Assembly: GCF_000943565.1 (NCBI RefSeq)
Contig: NZ_JTDW01000006.1
Span: 1 to 64,000, forward strand
Origin: Neotamlana sedimentorum
GTDB lineage: Bacteria > Bacteroidota > Bacteroidia > Flavobacteriales > Flavobacteriaceae
DNA length: 64,000 bases
Direction: 5' to 3'
The position numbers and the translations under genes are program-made. How positions within the stretch are numbered: position 1 is the first letter of the stretch; each line of letters begins with the position of its first letter. Below, piece by piece: positions 16,821 through 25,691 of the stretch. Below the pieces are notes generated by a model that was not told the origin of the DNA, searched no databases, and worked only from the letters and a program-made list of their open reading frames with translations.

Positions 16821-16850
16821 AATCTCAGCTTATTGTTGAGATTTTTTTTT
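16821..16850 (+). terminator. Intrinsic terminator
   Basis: AATCTCA (16821-16827) pairs with TGAGATT (16837-16843) and is followed by seven further T. It ends the aspartate dehydrogenase transcript just before the VOC gene. Confidence 0.8.
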
Positions 16851-16865
16851 AAATTTCATAAACAT

Positions 16866-17252
16866 ATGAAAATTAAACACCTACACCACATCGCTATTAT
16901 TTGTTCTAACTACCAAGTTTCAAAAGCTTTTTACATCGAAATTTTAGGACTTACAGTTATCAATGAAATATATCGAGAAGCCAGACAATCCTATAAATTA
17001 GATTTAGCTTTAAACAACCAATACCTTATCGAACTGTTTTCGTTTCCCAATCCTCCAAAGCGACCGTCAAGGCCTGAAGCTACTGGATTACGACATTTAG
17101 CATTTGGGGTAGAAAACATTGAAAAAGAAACCATCTATTTAGAATCAAAAAACATTCCTGTAGAACCCATTCGAATCGATGAAATTACTGGAAAAAAATT
17201 TACGTTTTTTAGTGATCCAGATAACTTACCTATAGAAATTTACGAAGTATAG
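16866..17252 (+). CDS. VOC family protein (glyoxalase-like, YaeR type)
   Basis: 128 residues. An upstream TTG at 16833 lies in the terminator hairpin, so ATG 16866 is the start. The sequence follows the vicinal-oxygen-chelate fold: HLHHIAIICSNYQVSKAFYIEILGLTV, LDLALNNQYLIELFSFP, LRHLAFGVENIE, FFSDPDNLPIEIYE. The His and Glu metal ligands at the usual positions are present. It is closest to the small YaeR/SMU1112c group; whether it acts on methylglyoxal adducts is not known. Confidence 0.85.
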   Translation: MKIKHLHHIAIICSNYQVSKAFYIEILGLTVINEIYREARQSYKLDLALNNQYLIELFSFPNPPKRPSRPEATGLRHLAFGVENIEKETIYLESKNIPVEPIRIDEITGKKFTFFSDPDNLPIEIYEV

Positions 17253-17346
17253 CACACGCCTATTTCTTTCGTTCGTAAATGCAACTACAGCTCTTATTTA
17301 AAATAAAAGTTTAACAACTAAGTCTTTAAATATTCATTGAAATGAT

Positions 17347-17378
17347 TATATTTGGTAAACCAAATTGGTGCACCAATT
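17347..17378 (+). promoter_or_regulatory. Promoter with tandem TTGGTNNACCAA palindromes
   Basis: TATATTTG (17347-17354) is a perfect -7 box. It overlaps palindrome TTTGGTAAACCAAA (17351-17364), and a perfect 16-bp palindrome AATTGGTGCACCAATT (17363-17378) follows. Both contain TTGGTNNACCAA, with centres 13 bp apart. This half-site pattern is the kind used by GntR-type regulators of uronate catabolism (UxuR/ExuR-like sites read ATTGGTATACCAAT), which fits the lyase gene in the operon. No regulator gene is present in the window. Confidence 0.75.
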
Positions 17379-17407
17379 AAAAAACACCACAACCAACTAA
17401 AATAACC

Positions 17408-18664
17408 ATGCAGGTTCTTAATAGAATAATAAAAAACCTTGGCCCCGGACTTTTGTTCGCAAGTATGGCCATAGGTACTTCGCATTTAGTATTATCTACA
17501 AAAGCCGGAGCTAAATATGGCTGGATAATGATAATTCCTTTATTGCTCGCAAATATTTTAAAATATCCGTTTTTCGAATTTGGAATACGCTATACAAATA
17601 TCACCGGAAAAAGTATTATTCAAGGGTATTTAAACCGTGGCAAAGGCTATTTATGGCTTTATGCTTTTATAACTTTTGTTACTACCTTGGCTAGTCCTGC
17701 AGCTCTTTATTCAATTACATCGGGGCTTCTTATAAATTTGTTAGACCTAAAAAACACATCCATTGCAACGGTGGCTCTTGCCTTATTTGCCTTTAACAGC
17801 ATCATCTTAATTATTGGAAAATATAAACTTTTAGAAACAACCCTAAAATTCGTTATTCCTGTATTATTTGCAGCACTTTTAGTAACTACAGGACTTGTTA
17901 TAAATGAAGGCCAAGTAACATCAGTTGTAAATTTTAAAGCTCCAGAACTACTCGATAATATGGGTATTCTTTTTTTAATTACACTTATTGGCTGGATGCC
18001 AACTGCCGTTGAAGCAAGTAGCTGGCTTAGTCTTTGGAGTGCCGAAAAATATAGAATTAACAAAAATAAGCCGCCTTTAAAAGAAGCCTTGCAAGAGTTT
18101 AACACTGGCTATATTATAACAACCTTATTGGCGATTTTCTTTTTAATAATTGGATGCATGACCTTGTATGGCTCTGGCACAGAACTTAGTGGAAATGCCG
18201 TAACTTTCGCAGACCAAGTGGTATCTCTTTTCACCCAACATATTGGCGATTGGGCTTATTTATTTATCGCCATTTCTGCATTTGCTACCATGTTTAGTAC
18301 TTGTTTAACTGCACACGACGCTATTGCTCGTGTAAGTATAGATATTGTCGAAAAATTATCGGCTAAACGCAAACCTTTTACCGACAGAAAATATTATGCT
18401 ATTGGCATTATAAGTTTAGCTGCCATAAACTTTTTTGTGCTCTTTAGTTTAAGCGGAAATATGAGTTTAATTATTGCAATAGCCACTTTTATTTCTTTTG
18501 TTTTAGCACCTATTGTCGGGTATTTAAATTTAAAAATTGTTTTAAGCAACGATATACCAGAAAAGCTAAAACCCAATAAACCACTACAATTATTAACCTA
18601 TTTGGGCATTACGCTTTTGTCGTTACTCTCTATTTACTACATATGGCAAATTATTACTAACTAA
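17408..18664 (+). CDS. Nramp-family-related transporter lacking the DPGN motif
   Basis: 418 residues, about eleven transmembrane helices. The start NLGPGLLFASMAIGTSHLVLSTKAGAKYGW and the GWMPTAVEASSWLSLW stretch are Nramp-like. The metal-binding TM1 motif of true Mn/Fe Nramps (DPGN) is replaced here by IGTSH, so it may carry something other than a divalent metal. It is the first gene behind the double palindrome and is 20 bp upstream of a polysaccharide-lyase-type gene, which suggests a role in uptake linked to sugar degradation; that is an inference. Confidence 0.82.
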   Translation: MQVLNRIIKNLGPGLLFASMAIGTSHLVLSTKAGAKYGWIMIIPLLLANILKYPFFEFGIRYTNITGKSIIQGYLNRGKGYLWLYAFITFVTTLASPAALYSITSGLLINLLDLKNTSIATVALALFAFNSIILIIGKYKLLETTLKFVIPVLFAALLVTTGLVINEGQVTSVVNFKAPELLDNMGILFLITLIGWMPTAVEASSWLSLWSAEKYRINKNKPPLKEALQEFNTGYIITTLLAIFFLIIGCMTLYGSGTELSGNAVTFADQVVSLFTQHIGDWAYLFIAISAFATMFSTCLTAHDAIARVSIDIVEKLSAKRKPFTDRKYYAIGIISLAAINFFVLFSLSGNMSLIIAIATFISFVLAPIVGYLNLKIVLSNDIPEKLKPNKPLQLLTYLGITLLSLLSIYYIWQIITN

Positions 18665-18684
18665 AAAATAAGCACTTACTAATC

Positions 18685-20859
18685 ATGAAAAAACATCTTA
18701 AAAAACTATGTTTTGTTTTATTGTTTTTACCCGCTCTAATTTCGGCTACAAACAATAACCCATCACCATACGAAGCAGCACTCAATTTATATACTAATAA
18801 TACAGAATCTTATTTATTGATTAATGACAGGTTAGATGAGTTAAAGGAAAAAATTAAAACCACCCATAAACCTCATTTTAAACGTTTACTACAGCAATGT
18901 AAATCTTACGAAGGTGAAAAACTATCTAAAACACCGCCGCCAACAAGTATTACCTATATGGGGATGGCCGCTGCCAACCTAAGTTTAGCGTACAAACTAA
19001 CTGGGCAAAAACATTATTTAGATGAAGCCAAACGTTGGATTTTTACTGCTGTTGGCTACGACGTTTGGGGTTATGGTTTTTTGGTTGATGTAGACTTAAG
19101 TGCATCATGGCTGTTGTATGGTTTAGGTTTATCGTACGATTGGATTAAAGAAGATTTATCGCCTGAAGAAAAACAACTTTTCTTAGACAAACTCATTCTA
19201 CAAGGCAACAAAATATTTAATTACGGACAAGAAAACAAAGGGAACTGCTGGTCTACCGACTATTGGCAAAACCACAATTGGATAAACTATACCGGAATTT
19301 TAACCACCGCTTATGCTATAGAAAATGAATATGAAGGCGCTAATAAATGGATTGCAGAAATTCATGACAATTTTAAAACCGTATTCAAATATTTACCAGA
19401 AGATGGCTCGAACTACGAAGGCACGGTGTATTGGCGTTATGCAATCAATTCCTTTTTATCGGCCGCAGAATTAATACGTGCTCATGGTGGTCCTAACTAT
19501 TTCGACACCGAATTTATGAAAAACACGTTTTTCTTTCGTTTGTATCAGTCAGCTCCTAACTGGGAAGAAAATGTAAACTTTGGCGACTCGCACGATCGTA
19601 AAAGTTCGCACTCCATTGCGGCCTATTACAAACTAGCCTCCGAACATAACAACACCTACGCGCAATGGCTAGGAGAATTAGTCCGAAAAGAATTTTTATT
19701 TAGAGAAGCTTACGAAAGTAAAATATTCCCTGGTATTTTACCTGAAGCCTTTTTAGAATTACTTTGGTATAACCCAGAAATAAAACAACAATCGCCCGAA
19801 AATTTGCCAACTACCAAATATTTTGAAGATCTTGGCTTAGTCGTTATGCGCTCTGGCTGGGATACCGATGCCACACACCTATCGTTTAAAACCAGTCCTC
19901 CTGGAGGCCATAAACAATGGAAATTAAGCTGGGAAATAGACAAAAAAAATAACTGGCGAACACGTAGTTTAACGCATTACCATGTCGATTTCAATCATTT
20001 TACATTATTAAAAGGCGATGCCGCATTAGCAATAGATGAAGGCTATAACCGAACCTCGAAAGCCGAAATTCATAACTTAATTACAGTTGATGGCACCGGT
20101 TGTGTTGGTGAAAAAATTTGGGACGAAGGCGATTTAAGCGACCCTGTGTTATTCGATTTAAACTGTAAAGGCATTTATAACGTTTGGAAAAATGTACCGG
20201 AAACGGCCATTGCTAAAATTGAAGCTTTCTCGAACAAAAACGGCTATACCTTTGCAATTGGCGAAGCCAGCAAAATGTATTATCCAGAAATGCAGTTAAA
20301 TCGAAATGCTCGCCACATAATAAATAGTGAAAACGGTTACTTTATTTTGTTAGACGAACTCGAAAGTAAACGAGAACATACATACACCTGGCGCATTCAT
20401 TCGGAAAAATATGCCAATAAAATCGCAGATGATGAATATGAAATTTTAAACGGAACTGGAGCTTTAAAAGTATTCAATATATTTCCTGAAGCACCAAAAA
20501 CAAGCATTAGTGAAACTTTAGTTGAAGAAGTTATGACACCTCAACGACCTAACGATATTCGTCGTATAAGTTTAAAAACACTAAAAATTGAAAACGCTAA
20601 AAAAGCAAAAAACACTTGTTTTATAAATATTATGCAGCCTAAAGATGCGCTTGTTAAAGCCCCAATAAGCGTAAAACGATTAAAAGGAAAAAATTGTATT
20701 GGTGTAGAAATTACCACAGACACTACTGTTGAAACCTTTTTGTTTTCTGAAAAAAGCAAAATAAAATACGGACAAATAAGTGCCAATGCTAAATGGATAT
20801 CTGTTGTAAAAGACAAAACAGGTAAAACAATAAAATCAACGCGATATGCAGTAAATTAA
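18685..20859 (+). CDS. Heparinase II/III-family protein, probable polysaccharide lyase
   Basis: 724 residues with a signal peptide (ALISAT). Residues ~40-370 form an alpha/alpha toroid-like region (GYGFLVDVDLSASWLLYGLGLSYDW, STDYWQNHNWINYTG, EDGSNYEGTVYWRY, NFGDSHDRKSSHS). The C-terminal part is the heparinase II/III beta-sandwich (YFEDLGLVVMRSGW, LTHYHVDFNHFTLLKGD). The NHNW and HYHVDFNHF stretches supply the Asn/His/Tyr residues used in beta-elimination by this fold. Substrate is unproven; alginate or another uronic-acid glycan is likely from the fold and from the upstream UxuR-like operators. Same operon as the Nramp-like gene. Confidence 0.85.
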   Translation: MKKHLKKLCFVLLFLPALISATNNNPSPYEAALNLYTNNTESYLLINDRLDELKEKIKTTHKPHFKRLLQQCKSYEGEKLSKTPPPTSITYMGMAAANLSLAYKLTGQKHYLDEAKRWIFTAVGYDVWGYGFLVDVDLSASWLLYGLGLSYDWIKEDLSPEEKQLFLDKLILQGNKIFNYGQENKGNCWSTDYWQNHNWINYTGILTTAYAIENEYEGANKWIAEIHDNFKTVFKYLPEDGSNYEGTVYWRYAINSFLSAAELIRAHGGPNYFDTEFMKNTFFFRLYQSAPNWEENVNFGDSHDRKSSHSIAAYYKLASEHNNTYAQWLGELVRKEFLFREAYESKIFPGILPEAFLELLWYNPEIKQQSPENLPTTKYFEDLGLVVMRSGWDTDATHLSFKTSPPGGHKQWKLSWEIDKKNNWRTRSLTHYHVDFNHFTLLKGDAALAIDEGYNRTSKAEIHNLITVDGTGCVGEKIWDEGDLSDPVLFDLNCKGIYNVWKNVPETAIAKIEAFSNKNGYTFAIGEASKMYYPEMQLNRNARHIINSENGYFILLDELESKREHTYTWRIHSEKYANKIADDEYEILNGTGALKVFNIFPEAPKTSISETLVEEVMTPQRPNDIRRISLKTLKIENAKKAKNTCFINIMQPKDALVKAPISVKRLKGKNCIGVEITTDTTVETFLFSEKSKIKYGQISANAKWISVVKDKTGKTIKSTRYAVN

Positions 20860-20943
20860 AACTTTAACAATTCATTTTTCGTTTAACGTTATTTTAAGAC
20901 TATTTACCGTTAATTTTAAACTTTAAATTAAAAAATAAAAATA

Positions 20944-21468
20944 ATGAAAAAGACAACTTACATTTCGGCTTTAGCTTTAATCATGGCTTTAGTATTTTCA
21001 ATTGAAACTCAAGCGCAAAAATTCTCTAAATTAGACGCTAGTCCGTTAGACATTGCATACTTAAGAGCTAGCCGAAACGAAAAACCAACTGCAAAAGTAA
21101 TTTACAGTCGTCCGCAATTAAAAGGAAGAAGTTTAGAGAAATTAGCACCTAAAGGAAAAGTTTGGAGAACAGGAGCTAACGAAGCTGCCGAAATTAAATT
21201 TTATAAAGATGTAAATTTTGGAGGTAAGCCAGTAAAAACTGGAACTTACTCTTTATTTACTATTCCTGGAGACAAAGAATGGACTATCATTTTAAGCAAT
21301 GATACCGACGTATGGGGTGCTTACAATTATAAGGATTCTAACGATGTTATTCGTGTAAAAGCTCCCGTACAAAAAGGAGAATCGGTTGAGGCATTCTCTA
21401 TTGCTTTCGATGCTGGTAAAATGTTTTTAGCCTGGGACACTGTTCGTGTTGCTGTTCCTGTAAAATAA
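20944..21468 (+). CDS. DUF2911 family secreted protein
   Basis: 174 residues with a signal peptide (ETQAQ). The whole mature part is one DUF2911 domain: VIYSRPQLKGRSLEKLAPKGKVWRTGANEAAEIKF, GGKPVKTGTYSLFTIPGDKEWTIILSNDTDVWGAY, AFSIAFDAGKMFLAWDTVRVAVPV. The family is common in Bacteroidota and its role is unknown. It is 84 bp after the lyase gene and is closed by a bidirectional terminator. Confidence 0.92.
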   Translation: MKKTTYISALALIMALVFSIETQAQKFSKLDASPLDIAYLRASRNEKPTAKVIYSRPQLKGRSLEKLAPKGKVWRTGANEAAEIKFYKDVNFGGKPVKTGTYSLFTIPGDKEWTIILSNDTDVWGAYNYKDSNDVIRVKAPVQKGESVEAFSIAFDAGKMFLAWDTVRVAVPVK

Positions 21469-21484
21469 AAAAATCAAAATCAAT

Positions 21485-21516
21485 AAAAAAAGCCTTGAAT
21501 ATCAAGGCTTTTTTTA
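21485..21516. terminator. Bidirectional intrinsic terminator
   Basis: GCCTTGA (21492-21498) and TCAAGGC (21502-21508) around ATA, with A-run before and T-run after. It serves DUF2911 on + and the small gene/queE transcript on -. Confidence 0.88.
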
Positions 21517-21519
21517 TTG

Positions 21520-21657
21520 CTATATTACTTTAAACACATATCCAAGTAACCAGTATAACACTAAAAAAACAACAAAAGTTCCAATACAACCGCATTTTCC
21601 TCCTCCTATTTTTTTTGCGCCCCAAGCCGCTCCAATTATTCTTAGTAATTTTTCCAT
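21520..21657 (-). CDS. Small 45-residue membrane protein
   Basis: ATG (21657-21655) to TAG (21522-21520): MEKLLRIIGAAWGAKK, a GGGKCGC glycine/cysteine stretch, then the single helix IGTFVVFLVLYWLLGYVF. It lies 22 bp after the queE stop on the same strand and before the terminator, so it is probably the last gene of the queE transcript. It is too short for usual gene finders. Function unknown; the two Cys in KCGC could bind metal or form a disulfide. Confidence 0.72.
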   Translation of the reverse strand: MEKLLRIIGAAWGAKKIGGGKCGCIGTFVVFLVLYWLLGYVFKVI

Positions 21658-21679
21658 ATCGAGTAGTTTTTCAACTAAT

Positions 21680-22309
21680 TTAAGGAATATTTAAATACTT
21701 ATGTGTTTGCAACGACACTTTCCACTTTGGGTTTTGCATTACGTAATCTACAATTAGAGGCACCACCTTATCTCGTTTACTCCATTCGGGCTGTAAATAT
21801 AAAATACAATCACCGTTTACTTTAGCCGCTTGTTCTTCCGCAAAGCGAAAATCATCTTTATTATAAATAATCACTTTTAACTCGTTAGCCTTTGCTGATA
21901 CTTCATGGGTTGGCAACTTCATCTTTTTTGGCGACAAACAAATCCAATCCCAAACACCAGTTAACTTATATGCCCCAGAAGTTTCAATATGTGTTTTTAA
22001 ACCTTCCTCTTTAAGCTTGCTAGTTAAGGGGCTCATATCCCACATTAAAGGTTCACCTCCAGTAATTACAATAGTATCGCTGTACTTTTTTGCGTTTTCT
22101 ACAATTTTATTAATCTTGGTTGGTGGGTGTAATTCGGCATTCCAACTTTCTTTAACATCACACCAATGGCATCCTACGTCGCATCCTCCAATACGAATAA
22201 AATAGGCTGCGGTTCCTTTATGAAACCCTTCGCCTTGTATAGTATAAAACTCTTCCATTAAGGGTAACATCTCCCCTTTCTCCACCATTTGCTTTATAAC
22301 TTCATTCAT
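21680..22309 (-). CDS. queE: 7-carboxy-7-deazaguanine synthase
   Basis: 209 residues from ATG 22309. A longer frame starting with TTG at 22333 is rejected because that TTG is part of the -7 promoter box. Radical SAM enzyme making the deazaguanine core of queuosine from carboxytetrahydropterin. EEFYTIQGEGFHKG opens the protein; the iron-sulfur Cys are 43, 47 and 50 (CDVGCHWC); TGGEPLMW and HIETSGAY follow. The queA gene for a later step is at 44.5 kb. Confidence 0.93.
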   Translation of the reverse strand: MNEVIKQMVEKGEMLPLMEEFYTIQGEGFHKGTAAYFIRIGGCDVGCHWCDVKESWNAELHPPTKINKIVENAKKYSDTIVITGGEPLMWDMSPLTSKLKEEGLKTHIETSGAYKLTGVWDWICLSPKKMKLPTHEVSAKANELKVIIYNKDDFRFAEEQAAKVNGDCILYLQPEWSKRDKVVPLIVDYVMQNPKWKVSLQTHKYLNIP

Positions 22310-22330
22310 CCCAAAAAAAAATTTAGTTTG

Positions 22331-22338
22331 CAAATGTA
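22331..22338 (-). promoter_or_regulatory. queE -7 promoter element TACATTTG
   Basis: An exact TAnnTTTG match on the - strand, 22 bp before the queE ATG. It contains the TTG that would otherwise be taken as a start codon. Confidence 0.65.
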
Positions 22339-22406
22339 CATATATTTACAGAAACGACTTAGTAATGAGGAAGTTTGTTTCGTTTGCTTTTATTCCTCAA
22401 AATGTT

Positions 22407-22427
22407 TATGTATTTTCGTAATACATA
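22407..22427. repeat. Inverted repeat TATGTATT/AATACATA
   Basis: Eight-base perfect arms (22407-22414 and 22420-22427) around TTCGT, 36 bp before the ATG of the next gene in a divergent promoter region. It could be an operator or an mRNA hairpin. Confidence 0.4.
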
Positions 22428-22463
22428 TAAACTATTAATTCACCTTCAATCTCTCACTCAAGC

Positions 22464-23174
22464 ATGAAATTTATAGTATTTGCTTTAATATTGCTTTTTT
22501 GCAATTATTATAGCTTCTCTCAAGTAGGAATTGGCACTACAAGTCCTAATAATTCAGCTATTTTGGATATAGCATCTACAGATAAAGGCATCCTAATCCC
22601 TAGACTAACAACCACTCAAAAAAACTCAATCACCTTACCTGCGACAGGTTTAATGGTGTTTAACACCACAACCAATACATTAGAATTTAATTCTGGCACA
22701 CCCGCCTCGCCCATATGGAGCAAACTAAATCCAGACTCATCTGTGCATATTGGAAAATTTATAATAACAGGTACGGGAACACAAACAATAACAGGTTTAC
22801 CCTTTGAGCCATCATCCATTAAATTTTCTGCCCTTCCTAATGTTGAAGCCTATAATGTAAACGCTGATAATGACATAGGAAACAATAATAACACGTTTCA
22901 AAACGTGTTTGGGAGCATGTCTGGATATGCAACAAATTACGGCGGGAGTATATTACAACAAGTAATTTTTGTTGGTGGTAGCGGAGCTTCGATTAATGAT
23001 ATTTCGAGATACGCTTCTAATACTAGAGCCATAGGAATAAGATATACAAACAATAACGGAAATAGCTTAGGTTTAACAGCGGCCGAAGTAACAAGTTTTG
23101 ACTCCAACGGTTTTACCATTAACGTTACAGACCACACGGAGGATATTGTTGTGATTTTTGAAGCTCATAGATAA
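22464..23174 (+). CDS. Secreted VGIGTT-type surface protein
   Basis: 236 residues with a signal peptide (YSFSQ). It opens with the flavobacterial text QVGIGTTSPNNSAILDIAST, PRLTTTQKNSITLPATGLMVFNTTTNTLEFN, which is phage-tail-collar-like and recurrent in Bacteroidota surface proteins. The C-terminal ~140 residues, rich in Asn, Gly and Thr and probably beta, are specific to this protein. No T9SS C-terminal domain is seen. It is the first of a tandem pair; function unknown. Confidence 0.78.
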   Translation: MKFIVFALILLFCNYYSFSQVGIGTTSPNNSAILDIASTDKGILIPRLTTTQKNSITLPATGLMVFNTTTNTLEFNSGTPASPIWSKLNPDSSVHIGKFIITGTGTQTITGLPFEPSSIKFSALPNVEAYNVNADNDIGNNNNTFQNVFGSMSGYATNYGGSILQQVIFVGGSGASINDISRYASNTRAIGIRYTNNNGNSLGLTAAEVTSFDSNGFTINVTDHTEDIVVIFEAHR

Positions 23175-23289
23175 GTGTCTTGAATAGAAGAGTGCTGTGA
23201 TAGTAAAAACATATCTTATGTCGTTAACTTGTTCTCTTCGAATTACCTCCATAAATTCTAAAAACCTAAAACCTCAATCGCACTCAAAA

Positions 23290-23982
23290 ATGAAAAATAT
23301 AATATTTACTATATTATTGCTATTAAGCAACTTTTGCAGCTTCTCTCAAGTTGGTATTGGTACAACAAATCCAGATGATGGTGCAATTTTACAATTAGAA
23401 AGTACAACTGGTGCATTTGTTCCCCCACGTGTTACAACTGTACAAATGAATGCCATACCTACGCCTTTAGATGGTGCTTTGGTTTTTAACACTACCAACA
23501 ACTCGCTTTATACTTATAAAAATTCACATTGGTCTAGCTTAGAAAACAACACGCTTGTGGTTAATCGTGAGTTTGCTAATGGTAATACTGCTCTTTCAAC
23601 CGCAGATAACACGTACTTCGATTTACCTATTGGTATAAGCGATGTTATTGTGAATAATACAGATGTTTATAATGTAACTGCGAACGGTACAGTTACTATT
23701 TTAAAACCTGGAAATTATATGTTTAGTGCATCATTATCTTCTTCCAATTTACCTAAAGGAATTCATAAGTACATTTTAGCTTTAACTATTAACGGAACTT
23801 TGGTTGGCTATTTGGTGCGCGGGTACACAGACTTACCCGACACGAATTACTGGGGTACCAGTGGTAACATTATTTATCCGGTAAATGCTAACGACGTTAT
23901 AAAAATACGCTATGTTTTAAATAATGGGGGAACTGCTATTGCAGCAAAATTTATAAATATTGGTATTACAAAACTTAATTAA
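23290..23982 (+). CDS. Secreted VGIGTT-type surface protein (paralogue)
   Basis: 230 residues from ATG 23290. The frame extends to a GTG at 23197, but only the ATG gives a signal peptide (NFCSFSQ). QVGIGTTNPDDGAILQLEST and PLDGALVFNTTNNSLYTYKNSHW match the first 80 residues of the preceding gene; the C-terminal part differs and resembles C1q/TNF-like or tail-fibre beta-sandwich text (KPGNYMFSASLSSSN). A tandem duplication with exchanged tips is likely. Confidence 0.76.
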   Translation: MKNIIFTILLLLSNFCSFSQVGIGTTNPDDGAILQLESTTGAFVPPRVTTVQMNAIPTPLDGALVFNTTNNSLYTYKNSHWSSLENNTLVVNREFANGNTALSTADNTYFDLPIGISDVIVNNTDVYNVTANGTVTILKPGNYMFSASLSSSNLPKGIHKYILALTINGTLVGYLVRGYTDLPDTNYWGTSGNIIYPVNANDVIKIRYVLNNGGTAIAAKFINIGITKLN

Positions 23983-24102
23983 AAAACAGCTTAAACATTT
24001 TTTAAAGTATTAATTATTCCGTTAAAAAAATATTATTGTACTTCTCAAACATCATTTTTTTTCTTCTTTATTTTTCATGTATTTTTATACAAATTTTATA
24101 AC

Positions 24103-25647
24103 ATGAGTAAAAAAGAGACATTTTATAATTTTATTACCGAAGGCAACGCTACTAAAGGCGAATTCATTCCTGTTGGAGCAGCTATGTTAGATGGCGAAAC
24201 CATAACCGGAGCACATGTAAAAATTCCTTTAAAAACCATGAATCGTCATGGTTTAATTGCTGGCGCAACTGGTACTGGAAAAACAAAATCGCTACAAGTT
24301 TTAGCCGAAAATTTAAGCGATAAAGGCGTGCCTGTTTTACTCATGGACATAAAAGGCGATTTAAGTGGGATTGCACAACCAAGTCCAGGACATGCTAAAA
24401 TTGATGAACGCCATGAAAAAATTGGATTGCCTTTCGAAGCTAAGCAATTTCCAGTAGAAGTTTTAACCTTATCGGAACAAAACGGCGTGCGTTTACGTGC
24501 TACAATTAGCGAATTTGGCCCTGTTTTATTGTCTCGAATTTTAGATTTAACCGAAACCCAATCAGGCATAATATCGGTTATTTTTCAATATTGCGACAAC
24601 AATAAATTACCACTTTTAGACTTAAAGGATTTTAAAAAAATATTACAATATGCTACGCAAGAAGGTAAAGCTGAATTTACCGAATCTTACGGACGCATTT
24701 CTACTGCTTCAACTGGTGCTATTCTTAGAAAAATTATAGAATTAGAACAACAAGGTGCCGATTTATTTTTTGGTGAAACCTCTTTCGATGTACAAGATTT
24801 ACTTCGCGTAAACAATGAAGGTCGTGGCTATATCAATATTTTAAGGTTAACCGATATACAAGATAAACCAAAACTATTTTCAACGTTTATGCTGAGTTTG
24901 CTTGCCGAAATTTATTCTACTTTCCCAGAACAAGGCGATAGCGACCGACCAGAGTTGGTTATGTTTATAGACGAAGCTCACTTAATTTTTAATGAAGCTT
25001 CGAAAGCCTTATTAAATCAAATTGAAAGCATTGTAAAGCTAATACGTAGTAAAGGCGTTGGTTTATATTTTGTAACCCAAAACCCAACCGATGTTCCTGA
25101 AGAAGTTTTAGGCCAATTAGGTTTAAAAATTCAGCATGCTTTACGCGCATTTACAGCAAAAGATAGAAAAGCCATAAAATTAACAGCGCAAAACTATCCA
25201 GATTCCGAATATTACGATACTACCGAAGTTTTAACCTCTTTAGGAATTGGTGAAGCCTTGGTTTCTGCTCTCGACGAAAAAGGCCGACCAACACCGCTTG
25301 CTGCCACCATGATGCGTGCACCAATGAGCCGTATGGATGTGTTAACTAGCGCAGAGTTAAGCACGTTACTATCAAACTCTAAGTTGGTTAAAAAATATAA
25401 CGAAACCATAGATCGTGAAAGTGCATATGAAATGCTTAACGATAAAATAAAAGCCGCCGAAGCCGAAGAGGCTAAAGAAAAAGCAAAAAAAGAGAAAGAA
25501 GCACTTAAAAAAGCAGAAGCCAAAAAGAAAACAACTACAACAAAACGCAGGACAAGCACCCGAATAAATCCTGTTGTTAAAGTACTTACAAGTGCCACGT
25601 TTATACGAAGTGTATTTGGTATTTTAACTAAAGTAATGAGCAAATAA
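24103..25647 (+). CDS. HerA-like ATPase, DUF853 (YjgR-like)
   Basis: 514 residues. Walker A GATGTGKT at residues 54-61, then VLLMDIKGDLSGIAQP, and Walker B LVMFIDEAHLIFNEA. GLYFVTQNPTDVPEEVLGQLG is typical of the DUF853 family. The C-terminus is a long Lys/Glu/Ala coiled-coil ending in a basic tail. Members are hexameric HerA/FtsK-type ATPases of uncertain function. Single gene. Confidence 0.9.
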   Translation: MSKKETFYNFITEGNATKGEFIPVGAAMLDGETITGAHVKIPLKTMNRHGLIAGATGTGKTKSLQVLAENLSDKGVPVLLMDIKGDLSGIAQPSPGHAKIDERHEKIGLPFEAKQFPVEVLTLSEQNGVRLRATISEFGPVLLSRILDLTETQSGIISVIFQYCDNNKLPLLDLKDFKKILQYATQEGKAEFTESYGRISTASTGAILRKIIELEQQGADLFFGETSFDVQDLLRVNNEGRGYINILRLTDIQDKPKLFSTFMLSLLAEIYSTFPEQGDSDRPELVMFIDEAHLIFNEASKALLNQIESIVKLIRSKGVGLYFVTQNPTDVPEEVLGQLGLKIQHALRAFTAKDRKAIKLTAQNYPDSEYYDTTEVLTSLGIGEALVSALDEKGRPTPLAATMMRAPMSRMDVLTSAELSTLLSNSKLVKKYNETIDRESAYEMLNDKIKAAEAEEAKEKAKKEKEALKKAEAKKKTTTTKRRTSTRINPVVKVLTSATFIRSVFGILTKVMSK

Positions 25648-25691
25648 ACAAGCCTAAACGGCAAAACGAACAACACTAATACTATTATTTA

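Noticed and set aside
22310-22333. Longer queE start at TTG
   Set aside because: The TTG is inside the -7 box TACATTTG; the ATG at 22309 gives the normal protein.
23197-23289. N-terminal extension of the second VGIGTT protein
   Set aside because: The extension is not a signal peptide and the ATG at 23290 is.
25212-25676. 154-codon - frame
   Set aside because: Antisense shadow of the Lys/Ala-rich end of the HerA-like gene.
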